From contig NZ_RCZG01000002.1 in assembly GCF_006439015.1 (NCBI RefSeq), positions 434,001 to 498,000 of the forward strand: a stretch of DNA of 64,000 nt. Direction: 5' to 3'. Numbering within the stretch: the first letter of the stretch is position 1; every line of letters begins with the position of its first letter. The position numbers were made by a program, and so were the translations under genes. Under the pieces are notes generated by a model, which was not told the DNA's origin, did not search any database, and saw only the letters and a list, made by a program, of their open reading frames with translations. Positions 1 to 8,915 of the stretch are shown piece after piece. The DNA is from Mycolicibacterium hodleri (GTDB taxonomy: Bacteria > Actinomycetota > Actinomycetes > Mycobacteriales > Mycobacteriaceae).

Positions 1-143
1 CGGATTACACGAAGTGGGTGGAGCCAGCGTTACCGCCGGGCAGTCGTGCCGAGATCGTCCAACTCGCTGGGCACTTCATGCAACTGGACCGACCCGCCGA
101 CGTTGCCCGGTTGATCACCGAATTCATCGGAAGTGGAAACTAG
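1..143 (+). CDS. C-terminal end of an alpha/beta hydrolase (partial)
   Basis: The window opens inside a reading frame that starts at base 3 and ends at TAG 141-143. The visible 46 residues include GHFMQLDRP, which looks like the segment around the catalytic histidine of alpha/beta hydrolases (G-H-x-x-x-x-[DE]-x-P), followed by the usual C-terminal helix (ADVARLITEFI). The start and nucleophile lie outside the window, so the substrate cannot be judged. The next gene starts 9 nt downstream on the same strand, so the two are probably cotranscribed. Confidence 0.6.
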   Translation, partial: DYTKWVEPALPPGSRAEIVQLAGHFMQLDRPADVARLITEFIGSGN

Positions 144-152
144 CCTGCAACC

Positions 153-1430
153 ATGACCAACCAGCGATTGACGCCTGCCGATGCGCAGACGTTCTGGTTG
201 GCATCCAAGATTCCGAACGACACGTTCCTCCTGTTTGGATTTGCGGGTGCGCCGACCGACCTGGAATACACACTCGGCGAGTGCGAGGTCCGCGGTCGCA
301 GCTGCACCGATCTCTCACTGCGCGTAAATGATCGCGGCTCGAGGGGTTACCCGTCGTGGGTATGGCGCGGCGTCGATCGCTCGCAGTTCATCGCGCACGC
401 CATCGAGGACCGCACATGGGCGGGGTGCCTGACCGAGGTCTGTGCGTTGATCGCCGAACAGTTGGACGCGGCAGACGCGGCATGGCGATTGTACGTGTTC
501 ACCGACATTCTCGGCGTGCCTGGCGTGGACGGCCCCGGCAGCGTTGCGGTACTGCAGATCTCGCACGCGCTCGGTGGCGGTGGACGCACGTCGGCGCACG
601 CGGCGCTGATGTTCGGCAGGGCAGGTGGCCACGTGCCCGGGATTCATCCGCCATCTGCGGGTCCGTTTGCGTTGCCGTTGGCGGGCTTTCGCGCCGCGAG
701 GGCGTACCGCGACATGCTCGCGGACGTCGAGTCCGGAGATGTACCCGCGCAGGCGGAGCTTCGGCCGCTGCTGCGAACCAACGACCGACCAGCGGGGCCT
801 CGCGCACTGCGCACCGTGACCCGGCGACGTTCAGAGCTGTCGGGCTCGACGGTGACGGTCGCGGTGCTGTCGGCAGTGTCGGTGGCGCTGGCCGGTCACC
901 TCGGCGCGCTCGGGGACGATCCGTCGACCCTGGGCGCCGAGGTACCGATGACCAAGCCGCTACCCCGCCTGGCGTACAACCACTTCGGCAACGTCGGCGT
1001 CGGCCTGTACCCCGAACTGACCGCCGATGAGCGGACCGCCCACATCGCCGCCGATCTCGCCGCCAGGCGAGTGCGAGCCGAACACCAGGCGATGCGCGCG
1101 GCGGACCTCGCATTCGCGGCGACACCGGCGCGGCTATTGCGCTGGGGAATGACACGATTCGATCCCGACGTCCGCCCTGCGGCCGTGACGGGTAACACCG
1201 TGGTCTCGAGTGTGAACTGCGGTGTCGCTGACTTCGCCTTCGGGGGAGCACCCGTCGTGATGGCGGCGGCGTTCGCGGGGTTGTCTCCGATGATGGGTCT
1301 GACCCATGTCGTCGTCGGTGTGGGCGACACCGTCACAGTCAGCGTGCATGCGGCCGAATCGGCGCTCGGCGGTCCCGGCGGGATGGACGACTATGTCGCG
1401 CGCCTCAATGCCGCCCTGGCGAAGGCCTGA
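153..1430 (+). CDS. WS/DGAT-like acyltransferase-fold protein with degenerate active site
   Basis: This 425-aa protein resembles the mycobacterial wax ester synthase/diacylglycerol acyltransferase family, which makes storage triacylglycerol and wax esters from acyl-CoA. The N-terminal half carries the active-site region and the C-terminal half is DUF1298-like (NHFGNVGVGLYPEL near residues 282-295). The family motif HHxxxDG is changed: at residues 137-143 it reads SHALGGG, so the first His is Ser and the Asp is Gly, with only His138 kept. The protein may therefore be weakly active or have a different acyl acceptor. It starts at ATG 153, 9 nt after a hydrolase gene, a common pairing for these proteins. 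Assignment rests on my recognition of the fold pattern. Confidence 0.65.
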   Translation: MTNQRLTPADAQTFWLASKIPNDTFLLFGFAGAPTDLEYTLGECEVRGRSCTDLSLRVNDRGSRGYPSWVWRGVDRSQFIAHAIEDRTWAGCLTEVCALIAEQLDAADAAWRLYVFTDILGVPGVDGPGSVAVLQISHALGGGGRTSAHAALMFGRAGGHVPGIHPPSAGPFALPLAGFRAARAYRDMLADVESGDVPAQAELRPLLRTNDRPAGPRALRTVTRRRSELSGSTVTVAVLSAVSVALAGHLGALGDDPSTLGAEVPMTKPLPRLAYNHFGNVGVGLYPELTADERTAHIAADLAARRVRAEHQAMRAADLAFAATPARLLRWGMTRFDPDVRPAAVTGNTVVSSVNCGVADFAFGGAPVVMAAAFAGLSPMMGLTHVVVGVGDTVTVSVHAAESALGGPGGMDDYVARLNAALAKA

Positions 1431-1529
1431 GCGTCGAGATGGCGAGCCGCGGGTGCGAATCCTCGGCCGGGCCAGCCCATTGTGGATGCGGGCTGCGAAG
1501 GGGTTAACAGATGTCCTAGATTCGCATTC

Positions 1530-2048
1530 GTGACTGCCTACGATTTCGCCCTTCTCCTGCTCCGTGTGGTGCTCGGCCTCACCATGGCCGCGCACGGATA
1601 CAACAAGTTCTTCGGCAAGGGCGGGCTCGCCGGGACCGCTGGGTGGTTCGACAGCATGGGTATGAAGCCCGGCATCTTCCACGCCCGCGTCGCTGCATCG
1701 ACCGAGATGGCGGCCGGCCTGGGGCTCGCGCTCGGCCTGCTCACCCCCATCCCCGCGGCGGGCTTCGTCGCGCTCATGTTCGTGGCGGCCTGGACGGTGC
1801 ATCGTCACAACGGCTTCTTCATCGTCAAGGAGGGCTGGGAGTACAACCTGATCCTCGCGGTCGCCGCGGTCGCCGTCGCCGGTACGGGAGCCGGGAAGCT
1901 CAGCCTGGACTACGCGCTGTTTCACACCAGCGGTGTGTACGACTATTTGCACGGGTGGTTCGGGTTGCTCATCGCGGTGGTGCTGGGCCTGGCCGGCGGC
2001 ATCGGCCAGTTGGCGATCTTCTATCGGCCCCCTGCGCCGAAGGCCTGA
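1530..2048 (+). CDS. DoxX family membrane protein
   Basis: This 172-aa integral membrane protein has the DoxX pattern: an early helix (FALLLLRVVLGLTMAAHGYNK), a glycine-rich loop, and three further hydrophobic segments near residues 55-80, 95-115 and 140-165. DoxX relatives are linked to redox and thiol stress; some are subunits of quinone-linked complexes. No substrate can be assigned here. I chose GTG 1530 because translation from there begins VTAYDFALLLLR, directly before the first helix. A longer frame from 1482 adds a hydrophilic stretch that family members lack. Confidence 0.8.
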   Translation: MTAYDFALLLLRVVLGLTMAAHGYNKFFGKGGLAGTAGWFDSMGMKPGIFHARVAASTEMAAGLGLALGLLTPIPAAGFVALMFVAAWTVHRHNGFFIVKEGWEYNLILAVAAVAVAGTGAGKLSLDYALFHTSGVYDYLHGWFGLLIAVVLGLAGGIGQLAIFYRPPAPKA

Positions 2049-2086
2049 CCCCTCCCCTCGGGGTGGGGAAAGCGCCCCAACGAAAC

Positions 2087-2100
2087 AGGAACACGTTCTA
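2087..2100. promoter_or_regulatory. KstR-like operator upstream of the DUF3556 gene
   Basis: The 14 bases AGGAACACGTTCTA match the KstR consensus TnnAACnnGTTnnA except for the first base. The site lies 12 nt before the ATG of the DUF3556 gene, in a 63-bp gap after doxX. KstR is the TetR repressor of the mycobacterial cholesterol regulon. KstR itself is not in this window, so the link is a motif match only. Confidence 0.5.
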
Positions 2101-2111
2101 GTCTGGCCCGC

Positions 2112-3851
2112 ATGGGATTCCTCAAGCCCGATTTACCGGTGGTCGACTTCGCCGAATGGAGCAAGGGCACCCGCGCCGAGCGGATCCGACCGCTGGCCGG
2201 CCACTGGGCCGAGGTCGGATTCGGCACACCCGTGGTGCTGCACCTCTTCTACGTCGTGAAGATCCTGCTATACGTCCTCGGCGGTGCGCTGTTCGCGTCG
2301 AGCACCACGGGGCTGGGAGGGTTGGACGGTTTCGCGTCCTGGTACGACGAGCCGATCGTGTTCCAGAAGGTCGTGCTCTACACGATGCTCTTCGAGGTGA
2401 TCGGCCTCGGCTGCGGCTTCGGGCCGCTCAACAACCGCTTCTTCCCGCCGATGGGGTCGATCCTCTACTGGCTGCGGCCGGGGACGATCCGGCTGCCACC
2501 GTGGCCGACGCGGATACCGTTGACCCGCGGTAGTGCCCGCACGCCGTTGGATGCCCTGCTCTACGCAGCGTTGCTGGTGCTGCTGCTGATAGCTCTTTTC
2601 TCGGATGGCACCGGGCCCATCGCGGCGCTTGGCACGACGGTCGGCATCCTGCCGATGTGGCAGATCTGGGCCATTCTGGGACTGCTCGCCATTGCGGGCC
2701 TTCGTGACAAGGTGATCTTCCTGGCCGCCCGCGGCGAGGTATATGCGTCGTTCACGGTGGCCTTCCTGTTCGGCGGGGTGGACATGATCGTCGCCGCGAA
2801 GCTGGTGTGTCTGGTCATCTGGATCGGGGCGGCCACCTCGAAGCTCAACAAGCACTTCCCCTTCGTCATCTCGACGATGATGTCGAACAGTCCGCTGGTG
2901 CGGACCCGCGCGTTCAAGCGGGCGTTCTTCGAGAAGTTCCCCGACGACCTGCGGCCGGGTCGGGTATCTCGGATCGTTGCCCACTTCAGCACCGCGGTCG
3001 AGGGACTGGTGCCGCTCGTCCTGTTCTTCTCCCACGGCGGCTGGCCGACGATCATCGCGGCGATCGTCATGCTGATCTTCCACTTCGGCATCCTGTCGTC
3101 GATCCCGATGGGCGTGCCGCTGGAGTGGAACGTCTTCATGATGTTCAGCGTGCTGGCGCTATTCGTCGGGCACGCGGGCGTCGGCCTCGGTGATCTGACC
3201 AGCCCGCTGCCGATCCTCTTGTTCGCCGTGGTCGCGGGCACCGTGGTATTCGGAAACCTGTTCCCGCGCAAGGTTTCCTTCCTTCCCGGCATGCGCTACT
3301 ACGCGGGCAACTGGGACACCACCCAGTGGTGCATGAAGCCGTCGGCAGAGGCGAAGATCAACGCAGGCCTGGTGGCGATCGCGAGCATGCCGCAGTCTCA
3401 GGTGGAGCGGATCTACGGTAGCCCTGAGCAGGCGCTGGTCATGCTGCACTCGGGCTATGCCTTCCGAGCGATGAACACCCACGGCCGGGCGCTGTTCACC
3501 CTCGTGCACCGCGCCATGGCGGACGGCAACGAAGCCGACTACGTGGTCACCGAGGGGGAACGACTCTGCAGCACCGCGATCGGCTGGAACTTCGGAGACG
3601 GCCACATGCACAACGAGCAGCTGATCGCCGCGATGCAGGAGCGGTGCCACTTCGAGCCGGGCGAGGTGCGGGTGGTGCTGCTCGACGCGCAGCCGATTCA
3701 CAAGCAACAGCAGGAGTACCGACTGGTCGACGCGGCGACCGGTGAGTTCGAGCGCGGCTTCGTCGAGGTCGCCGACATGGTCACCCGTCAGCCGTGGGCC
3801 GACGACGTTCCCGTGCACGTGACGTGGTCGGCGGATACCGCTACTGCATGA
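2112..3851 (+). CDS. DUF3556 family transmembrane protein
   Basis: This 579-aa membrane protein has many hydrophobic segments between residues 45 and 400, followed by a soluble C-terminal region of about 170 residues (from about GMRYYAGNWDTTQW onward). I recognise it as the actinobacterial DUF3556 family; its biochemical role is not known to me. It starts at ATG 2112, just after a KstR-like palindrome, which suggests a link to sterol or lipid catabolism, in keeping with the fatty-acyl-CoA genes next door. Its 3' end overlaps the 3' end of the convergent GntR gene by 11 nt. Confidence 0.75.
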   Translation: MGFLKPDLPVVDFAEWSKGTRAERIRPLAGHWAEVGFGTPVVLHLFYVVKILLYVLGGALFASSTTGLGGLDGFASWYDEPIVFQKVVLYTMLFEVIGLGCGFGPLNNRFFPPMGSILYWLRPGTIRLPPWPTRIPLTRGSARTPLDALLYAALLVLLLIALFSDGTGPIAALGTTVGILPMWQIWAILGLLAIAGLRDKVIFLAARGEVYASFTVAFLFGGVDMIVAAKLVCLVIWIGAATSKLNKHFPFVISTMMSNSPLVRTRAFKRAFFEKFPDDLRPGRVSRIVAHFSTAVEGLVPLVLFFSHGGWPTIIAAIVMLIFHFGILSSIPMGVPLEWNVFMMFSVLALFVGHAGVGLGDLTSPLPILLFAVVAGTVVFGNLFPRKVSFLPGMRYYAGNWDTTQWCMKPSAEAKINAGLVAIASMPQSQVERIYGSPEQALVMLHSGYAFRAMNTHGRALFTLVHRAMADGNEADYVVTEGERLCSTAIGWNFGDGHMHNEQLIAAMQERCHFEPGEVRVVLLDAQPIHKQQQEYRLVDAATGEFERGFVEVADMVTRQPWADDVPVHVTWSADTATA

Positions 3852-4611
3852 CGTCGCGGACCTTGACGTCCTCCATGCCCTGCAGCAACAGGTCGCGGGC
3901 GGTGTCGAGGTGCTTTCGCCAGTGCGCCTCGGCGGCTAGGCCGTCCCCGTCGCGAAGCAACGTGATCAGTCGTCGGTAGGAGCGGGTGAGCTTTCCGTAC
4001 TCCGCCTTCGTCACCTGCCGGTGCTCCTTGATGGCGAATGCCGTGTGACGGACGGTGATCTCGTGCAGCATGCCCGCGATGATCGTCAGGGTCGCGTTGC
4101 CCGACAACTCCACCATCTTGCGGTGGAATTCGCCGGTGGCCTCGGCCAGCCGACCCGACTGCCAGCCTGTTGGAATGTCCCCGGTGAGCATCGCCTCCAA
4201 CTCGTCGAGTGCGTCAGGTGAGGCGGTCTCTGCGAGCAGTCGCACCGCGAGTGGCTCGATACCCGATCGTGCGACGAGCACGTCGGCGATCGTGGCACCC
4301 GACAGCTCGAGGAGCAGGCCCGCGGGACGTGCGACGATCTCCGGGCCGGGCACGCGAACCCTGGCCCCCGTGCGGGAACCGCGCCGCACCTCGACCAGCC
4401 GTTCGGATTCGAGCACCCGCACGGCTTCGCGCAACGTGGGTCGGCTGACTCCGAAGTGCGTCATGAGCTCGGCCTCGTTCGGGAGGAAGTCACCTTCCTT
4501 GAGCTGGCCGTCGACCACCATGCGCCGTAGGGTTCCGGCGACCAGCTCGGCCGTCTTGGGGGAGCGGATCGCCGTGCCACCACGCTGCGCGACGGAATCC
4601 GGGCCCATCAT
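3841..4611 (-). CDS. GntR/FadR-family transcriptional regulator
   Basis: This 256-aa regulator has an N-terminal winged helix (LPNEAELMTHFGVSRPTLREA is the typical GntR helix-turn-helix) and a C-terminal all-helical FCD domain, placing it in the FadR subfamily that responds to small acids or acyl-CoA. It is divergent from the thiolase/enoyl-CoA hydratase/acyl-CoA dehydrogenase operon and probably controls it. I chose the tandem ATGs at 4611/4608 (MMGPDS). The frame stays open to 4737, but that would run into the palindromes and promoter of the divergent operon. The gap also contains a TTGTACAA palindrome and two TAGTAAACC/CAGTAAACC half-sites that could serve this protein. Confidence 0.85.
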   Translation of the reverse strand: MMGPDSVAQRGGTAIRSPKTAELVAGTLRRMVVDGQLKEGDFLPNEAELMTHFGVSRPTLREAVRVLESERLVEVRRGSRTGARVRVPGPEIVARPAGLLLELSGATIADVLVARSGIEPLAVRLLAETASPDALDELEAMLTGDIPTGWQSGRLAEATGEFHRKMVELSGNATLTIIAGMLHEITVRHTAFAIKEHRQVTKAEYGKLTRSYRRLITLLRDGDGLAAEAHWRKHLDTARDLLLQGMEDVKVRDVMQ

Positions 4612-4733
4612 GGGCGCCAAGGGCGTGTTGCGAGCCAACGGGTCTCCCGGGTCTATCGGCCGGTATGGCCGGTTGTACAACTCAGTAAACCATGTGGGCG
4701 TAGGCGGAGCCGCCGAAAGCCTGGCATCACCTA

Positions 4734-4749
4734 CCAACCAGTAGGTTGA
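4734..4749. promoter_or_regulatory. Palindromic operator CCAACC-N4-GGTTGA upstream of thiolase operon
   Basis: The sequence CCAACCAGTAGGTTGA is an inverted repeat with 5-bp perfect arms (CAACC/GGTTG) around AGTA. It lies about 95 nt before the thiolase start. It matches in 14 of 16 positions a site at 17577-17592 upstream of the SDR gene. The arrangement is typical of a TetR-type operator; the regulator is not identified. Confidence 0.6.
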
Positions 4750-4842
4750 CCTAGTAAACCTCCTGTTCTACGTTCGGTGGTAAGACTGTCCGGTCGCCAA
4801 GACCACTCGGCGCCGATCCAACCCCACCGAAGGAGATGTTCC

Positions 4843-6000
4843 ATGGCTGAAGCCGTCATCGTAGAGGCGGTCCGATCGCCGGTCGGCAAGCGCAACGGCG
4901 GTCTGTCCGGTGTTCACCCCGGCGATCTCTCGGCGCAGGTGCTCAATGGCCTGGTCCAGCGCGCGGGCATCAACCCGGCGCTTGTCGACGACGTCATCTG
5001 GGGCTGTGTCATGCAGGCCGGCGAGCAGGCGCTCGACATCGCCCGCACCGCCGTGCTCGCGGCGGGTTGGCCCGAGAGCGTGCCGGGCGTGACCGTAGAC
5101 CGGCAGTGCGGGTCGAGCCAACAGTCGGTGCACTTCGCCGCCGCAGGCGTGGTGGCGGGACACTATGACGTCGTCGTCGCCGGCGGCGTCGAGTCGATGT
5201 CGCGCACCCCCATGGGCTCGTCGCTGGCCAACGGTGGGCACCCGTACCCCGAGGCCTTCCGGGCCCGCTACACCCAGACCCCGAACCAGGGCACCGGTGC
5301 CGAGATGATCGCCGAGCAGTGGGGATTGGACCGCACCGCCCTGGATCAGTTCTCCCTCGGCTCGCATGAGAAGGCCGCCGCCGCACAGGATTCCGGTGCA
5401 TTCGACGACCAGATCGTGGCGATCAAGCTAAAGGACGAGCACGGCCAAGAAAGCGCCGTGCTCAAGGACGAGGGCATTCGCCGCGGTGGCACGGTCGAGA
5501 AGATGGCGACCATCAAGCCGGCGTTCAAGGAAGACGGCGTCATCCATGCGGGCAATGCCTCCCAGATCTCCGACGGCTCGGCCGCGCTGCTGTTCATGTC
5601 GGCAGAGAAGGCGAAGTCGTTGGGGCTCAAGCCACTTGCCAAGGTGCACACCGCAGTCCTGGCGGGGGCCGATCCGGTCATCATGCTCACCGCCCCGATC
5701 CCAGCCACGCAGAAGGCGCTCAAGCGCTCAGGCCTCTCGATCGACGAGATCGGCGTTTTCGAGGTGAACGAAGCGTTCGCACCGGTGCCGCTGGCCTGGC
5801 TGAACGACATCGGCGCCGACGAGAAGAAGCTGAACCCCAACGGCGGCGCGATCGCGCTCGGCCACCCGCTCGGCGGTTCCGGTGCGCGCATCATGACCAC
5901 GATGCTGTACCACATGCGGGACAAGGGAATTCAGTACGGTCTGCAGACCATGTGTGAAGGTGGCGGACAGGCCAACGCCACCATCCTCGAGCTACTGTGA
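4843..6000 (+). CDS. Acetyl-CoA acetyltransferase / 3-ketoacyl-CoA thiolase
   Basis: This 385-aa thiolase catalyses the last step of beta-oxidation: CoA-dependent cleavage of a 3-ketoacyl-CoA. All family landmarks are present: the nucleophile Cys89 in VDRQCGSSQQ, His341 in GHPLGGSGAR and the second active-site Cys371 in CEGGGQAN. The N-terminus (VIVEAVRSPVGKRNG) is close to the steroid-type thiolases FadA5/FadA6, so a branched or steroid-derived substrate is possible, but I would not name it. ATG 4843 follows a clear AAGGAG ribosome site. It heads a three-gene operon; its stop overlaps the next start by 4 nt. Confidence 0.9.
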   Translation: MAEAVIVEAVRSPVGKRNGGLSGVHPGDLSAQVLNGLVQRAGINPALVDDVIWGCVMQAGEQALDIARTAVLAAGWPESVPGVTVDRQCGSSQQSVHFAAAGVVAGHYDVVVAGGVESMSRTPMGSSLANGGHPYPEAFRARYTQTPNQGTGAEMIAEQWGLDRTALDQFSLGSHEKAAAAQDSGAFDDQIVAIKLKDEHGQESAVLKDEGIRRGGTVEKMATIKPAFKEDGVIHAGNASQISDGSAALLFMSAEKAKSLGLKPLAKVHTAVLAGADPVIMLTAPIPATQKALKRSGLSIDEIGVFEVNEAFAPVPLAWLNDIGADEKKLNPNGGAIALGHPLGGSGARIMTTMLYHMRDKGIQYGLQTMCEGGGQANATILELL

Positions 6001-6830
6001 CGGAGAACGCCGATGCCGCCGTGCTGGATGGCTCGACTCCTCCTTCGTCGTCGAGCGCCGCTCTCACCGAGCGGCGGGGCAACGTCCTGCTCATCACGCT
6101 CAACCGGCCTGAGGCCCGCAACGCCGTCAACGCCGCCGTCAGCACCGGTGTCGGCGACGCCCTCCACGAGGCTCAGCACGACCCCGAGATCCGCGCGGTC
6201 GTCATCACCGGTGCAGGTCAATCATTCTGCGCAGGAGCCGATCTCAAGGCGATCTCGCGGCGGGAGAACCTCTACCACCCCGAGCACGGGGAGTGGGGGT
6301 TCGCGGGTTACGTGCAACACGTCATCGACAAGCCCACCATCGCCGCGGTCAACGGCACTGCGCTCGGTGGCGGAACCGAACTGGCGCTGGCCAGCGACCT
6401 CGTCATCGCCGAGGAGCGGACCATGTTCGGTCTGCCGGAGGTCAAGCGCGGTCTGATCGCGGCGGCCGGGGGCGTGTTCCGCATCGTCGATCAACTTCCT
6501 CGCAAGGTGGCGATGGAACTGCTGTTCACCGGCGAGCCGATGTCGTCGGCCGATGCGTTGACCTGGGGTCTCATCAACCAGGTCGTGCCCGACGGCACGG
6601 TCGTCGAGGCTGCGTTGGCGCTGGCCGAACGCATCACCGTGAACGCACCGCTCGCGGTGTGGGCGAGCAAGCGCGTGGCAGCAGGCATCGACGACGGCGT
6701 GATCACCGGCGACGAAGCCGGTTGGACCAGGACCATGCGCGAGATGGGCGCAGTGCTGCGCTCGGCGGACGCGAAGGAAGGGCCGTTGGCATTCGCGGAG
6801 AAGCGCGAGCCCAGATGGCAGGCGAAGTAA
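5997..6830 (+). CDS. Enoyl-CoA hydratase/isomerase family protein
   Basis: This 277-aa crotonase-fold protein hydrates 2-enoyl-CoA. The oxyanion-hole segment AGADLKAISR and both acidic positions of classical hydratases are present: Glu in ALGGGTELALA and Glu in FGLPEVKRGL, so real hydratase activity is likely. The GTG start at 5997 overlaps the thiolase stop (GTGA), showing translational coupling. Together with the thiolase and the acyl-CoA dehydrogenase this gives three of the four enzyme types of a beta-oxidation cycle; a 3-hydroxyacyl-CoA dehydrogenase is not in this operon. Confidence 0.88.
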   Translation: MTENADAAVLDGSTPPSSSSAALTERRGNVLLITLNRPEARNAVNAAVSTGVGDALHEAQHDPEIRAVVITGAGQSFCAGADLKAISRRENLYHPEHGEWGFAGYVQHVIDKPTIAAVNGTALGGGTELALASDLVIAEERTMFGLPEVKRGLIAAAGGVFRIVDQLPRKVAMELLFTGEPMSSADALTWGLINQVVPDGTVVEAALALAERITVNAPLAVWASKRVAAGIDDGVITGDEAGWTRTMREMGAVLRSADAKEGPLAFAEKREPRWQAK

Positions 6831-6849
6831 GCACCGTAGGAGAACGAAC

Positions 6850-7992
<1,143 letters not shown>

Positions 7993-8010
7993 CCACGCCC
8001 CCCAAGCGAT

Positions 8011-8053
8011 TTCGGCGCGCTAACCGTTCCTGAGGGAACGGTAGCGCGCCGAA
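8011..8053. terminator. Bidirectional hairpin terminator
   Basis: TTCGGCGCGCTAACCGTTCC pairs with GGAACGGTAGCGCGCCGAA across a TGAG loop, about 19 bp with one bulged base. It lies between the stop codons of the convergent acyl-CoA dehydrogenase and fasciclin genes. There is no T-tract, as is common in mycobacteria. Confidence 0.8.
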
Positions 8054-8072
8054 GCCATCATGTCGGAGGTGG

Positions 8073-8795
8073 TTAGCCCTCAGGCTGGGGTGCGGGGGCG
8101 GTGGTCGCGGTGCTGGTCGGGGTTGCCGGCTTACCGGTGCCCGCGAAGGACGTCGTCGGCGTGATCGGCTCCGGCGGCGAGTTCGGGTCGAGCACCGTGT
8201 CGACGATGTAGATCCTGGCGTTGCTAGCTTGGATGCCGCCGCAGATCACCTTCGTGGTGTCGTTGACCTTGATGTCGCCGTCCTTGCCCGTGACCTTGAT
8301 CTCCGAGCCCTCCTGGGTGGGCCGTTGACCCGCCACGTCGCCAGGCCCGAGAAGGCCGAGGAACACGTGGTAGTAGTCAAGCTTGGTCAGCGCGGCGGGA
8401 TCGGTCTTCAGCGTCTCCAACTCCGCCGGATCCAGCTTGGCGAACGCATCGTTGTTCGGCGCGAAGACCACGTACGGGCCGTTCTCGAGCACGGGCACGA
8501 TGTTGACCTCGGGATTGAGGCCGCCGTTGATCGCCGACGTGAAGGTGCTCAGCGAGGGGATCTTGGCGAGCGCCTGGCCCACGGGCAGCGTGCTCAGGCT
8601 CGCCGTCGTGGCGCCGGTGGGTTTCAGTTCGGCGCGTAGCGGATCGCAGTCACCCTGGGGGTCCGGTATGGGCGCGGCGGTGGCTGTCGTCGTGGGTGGT
8701 GGGTCTGCCTGGGCGGTGATGGCCAACGGCAGCGACACGGCGATCGCAGCGATCGCGGCGGAAACTCCTATTGCTCGACTGGTGCGAGTCTTCAC
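8073..8795 (-). CDS. Secreted fasciclin (FAS1) domain protein
   Basis: This 240-aa protein has a Sec signal peptide (hydrophobic core IGVSAAIAAIAVSLPLAIT, cleavage likely after AQA at about residue 30) and no lipobox, so it should be released rather than lipid-anchored. One FAS1 domain spans about residues 60-205, with the family's conserved segments VFAPNNDAFAKL and YYHVFLG. Both ends are rich in Thr, Pro and Ala. It resembles the MPT70/MPT83 antigen family; FAS1 domains generally mediate adhesion. The gene stands alone, with a terminator after it and a 120-bp gap before it. Confidence 0.85.
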   Translation of the reverse strand: MKTRTSRAIGVSAAIAAIAVSLPLAITAQADPPPTTTATAAPIPDPQGDCDPLRAELKPTGATTASLSTLPVGQALAKIPSLSTFTSAINGGLNPEVNIVPVLENGPYVVFAPNNDAFAKLDPAELETLKTDPAALTKLDYYHVFLGLLGPGDVAGQRPTQEGSEIKVTGKDGDIKVNDTTKVICGGIQASNARIYIVDTVLDPNSPPEPITPTTSFAGTGKPATPTSTATTAPAPQPEG

Positions 8796-8915
8796 TTTCG
8801 GCTCCTCAACGTTTTGATCGGGGCCACCCAGAGCCCGACTCTCATGGCGGCACCTGGGGAAGCGTAAGGGCTCAGATCACGAAACGGCAAAGTCAAGATC
8901 GCACCGCGGCCTGCA

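Noticed and set aside
1431..1529. tRNA T-arm-like sequence GGTGCGAATCC
   Set aside because: The flanking bases do not pair as a T stem and no acceptor, D or anticodon arms can be drawn.
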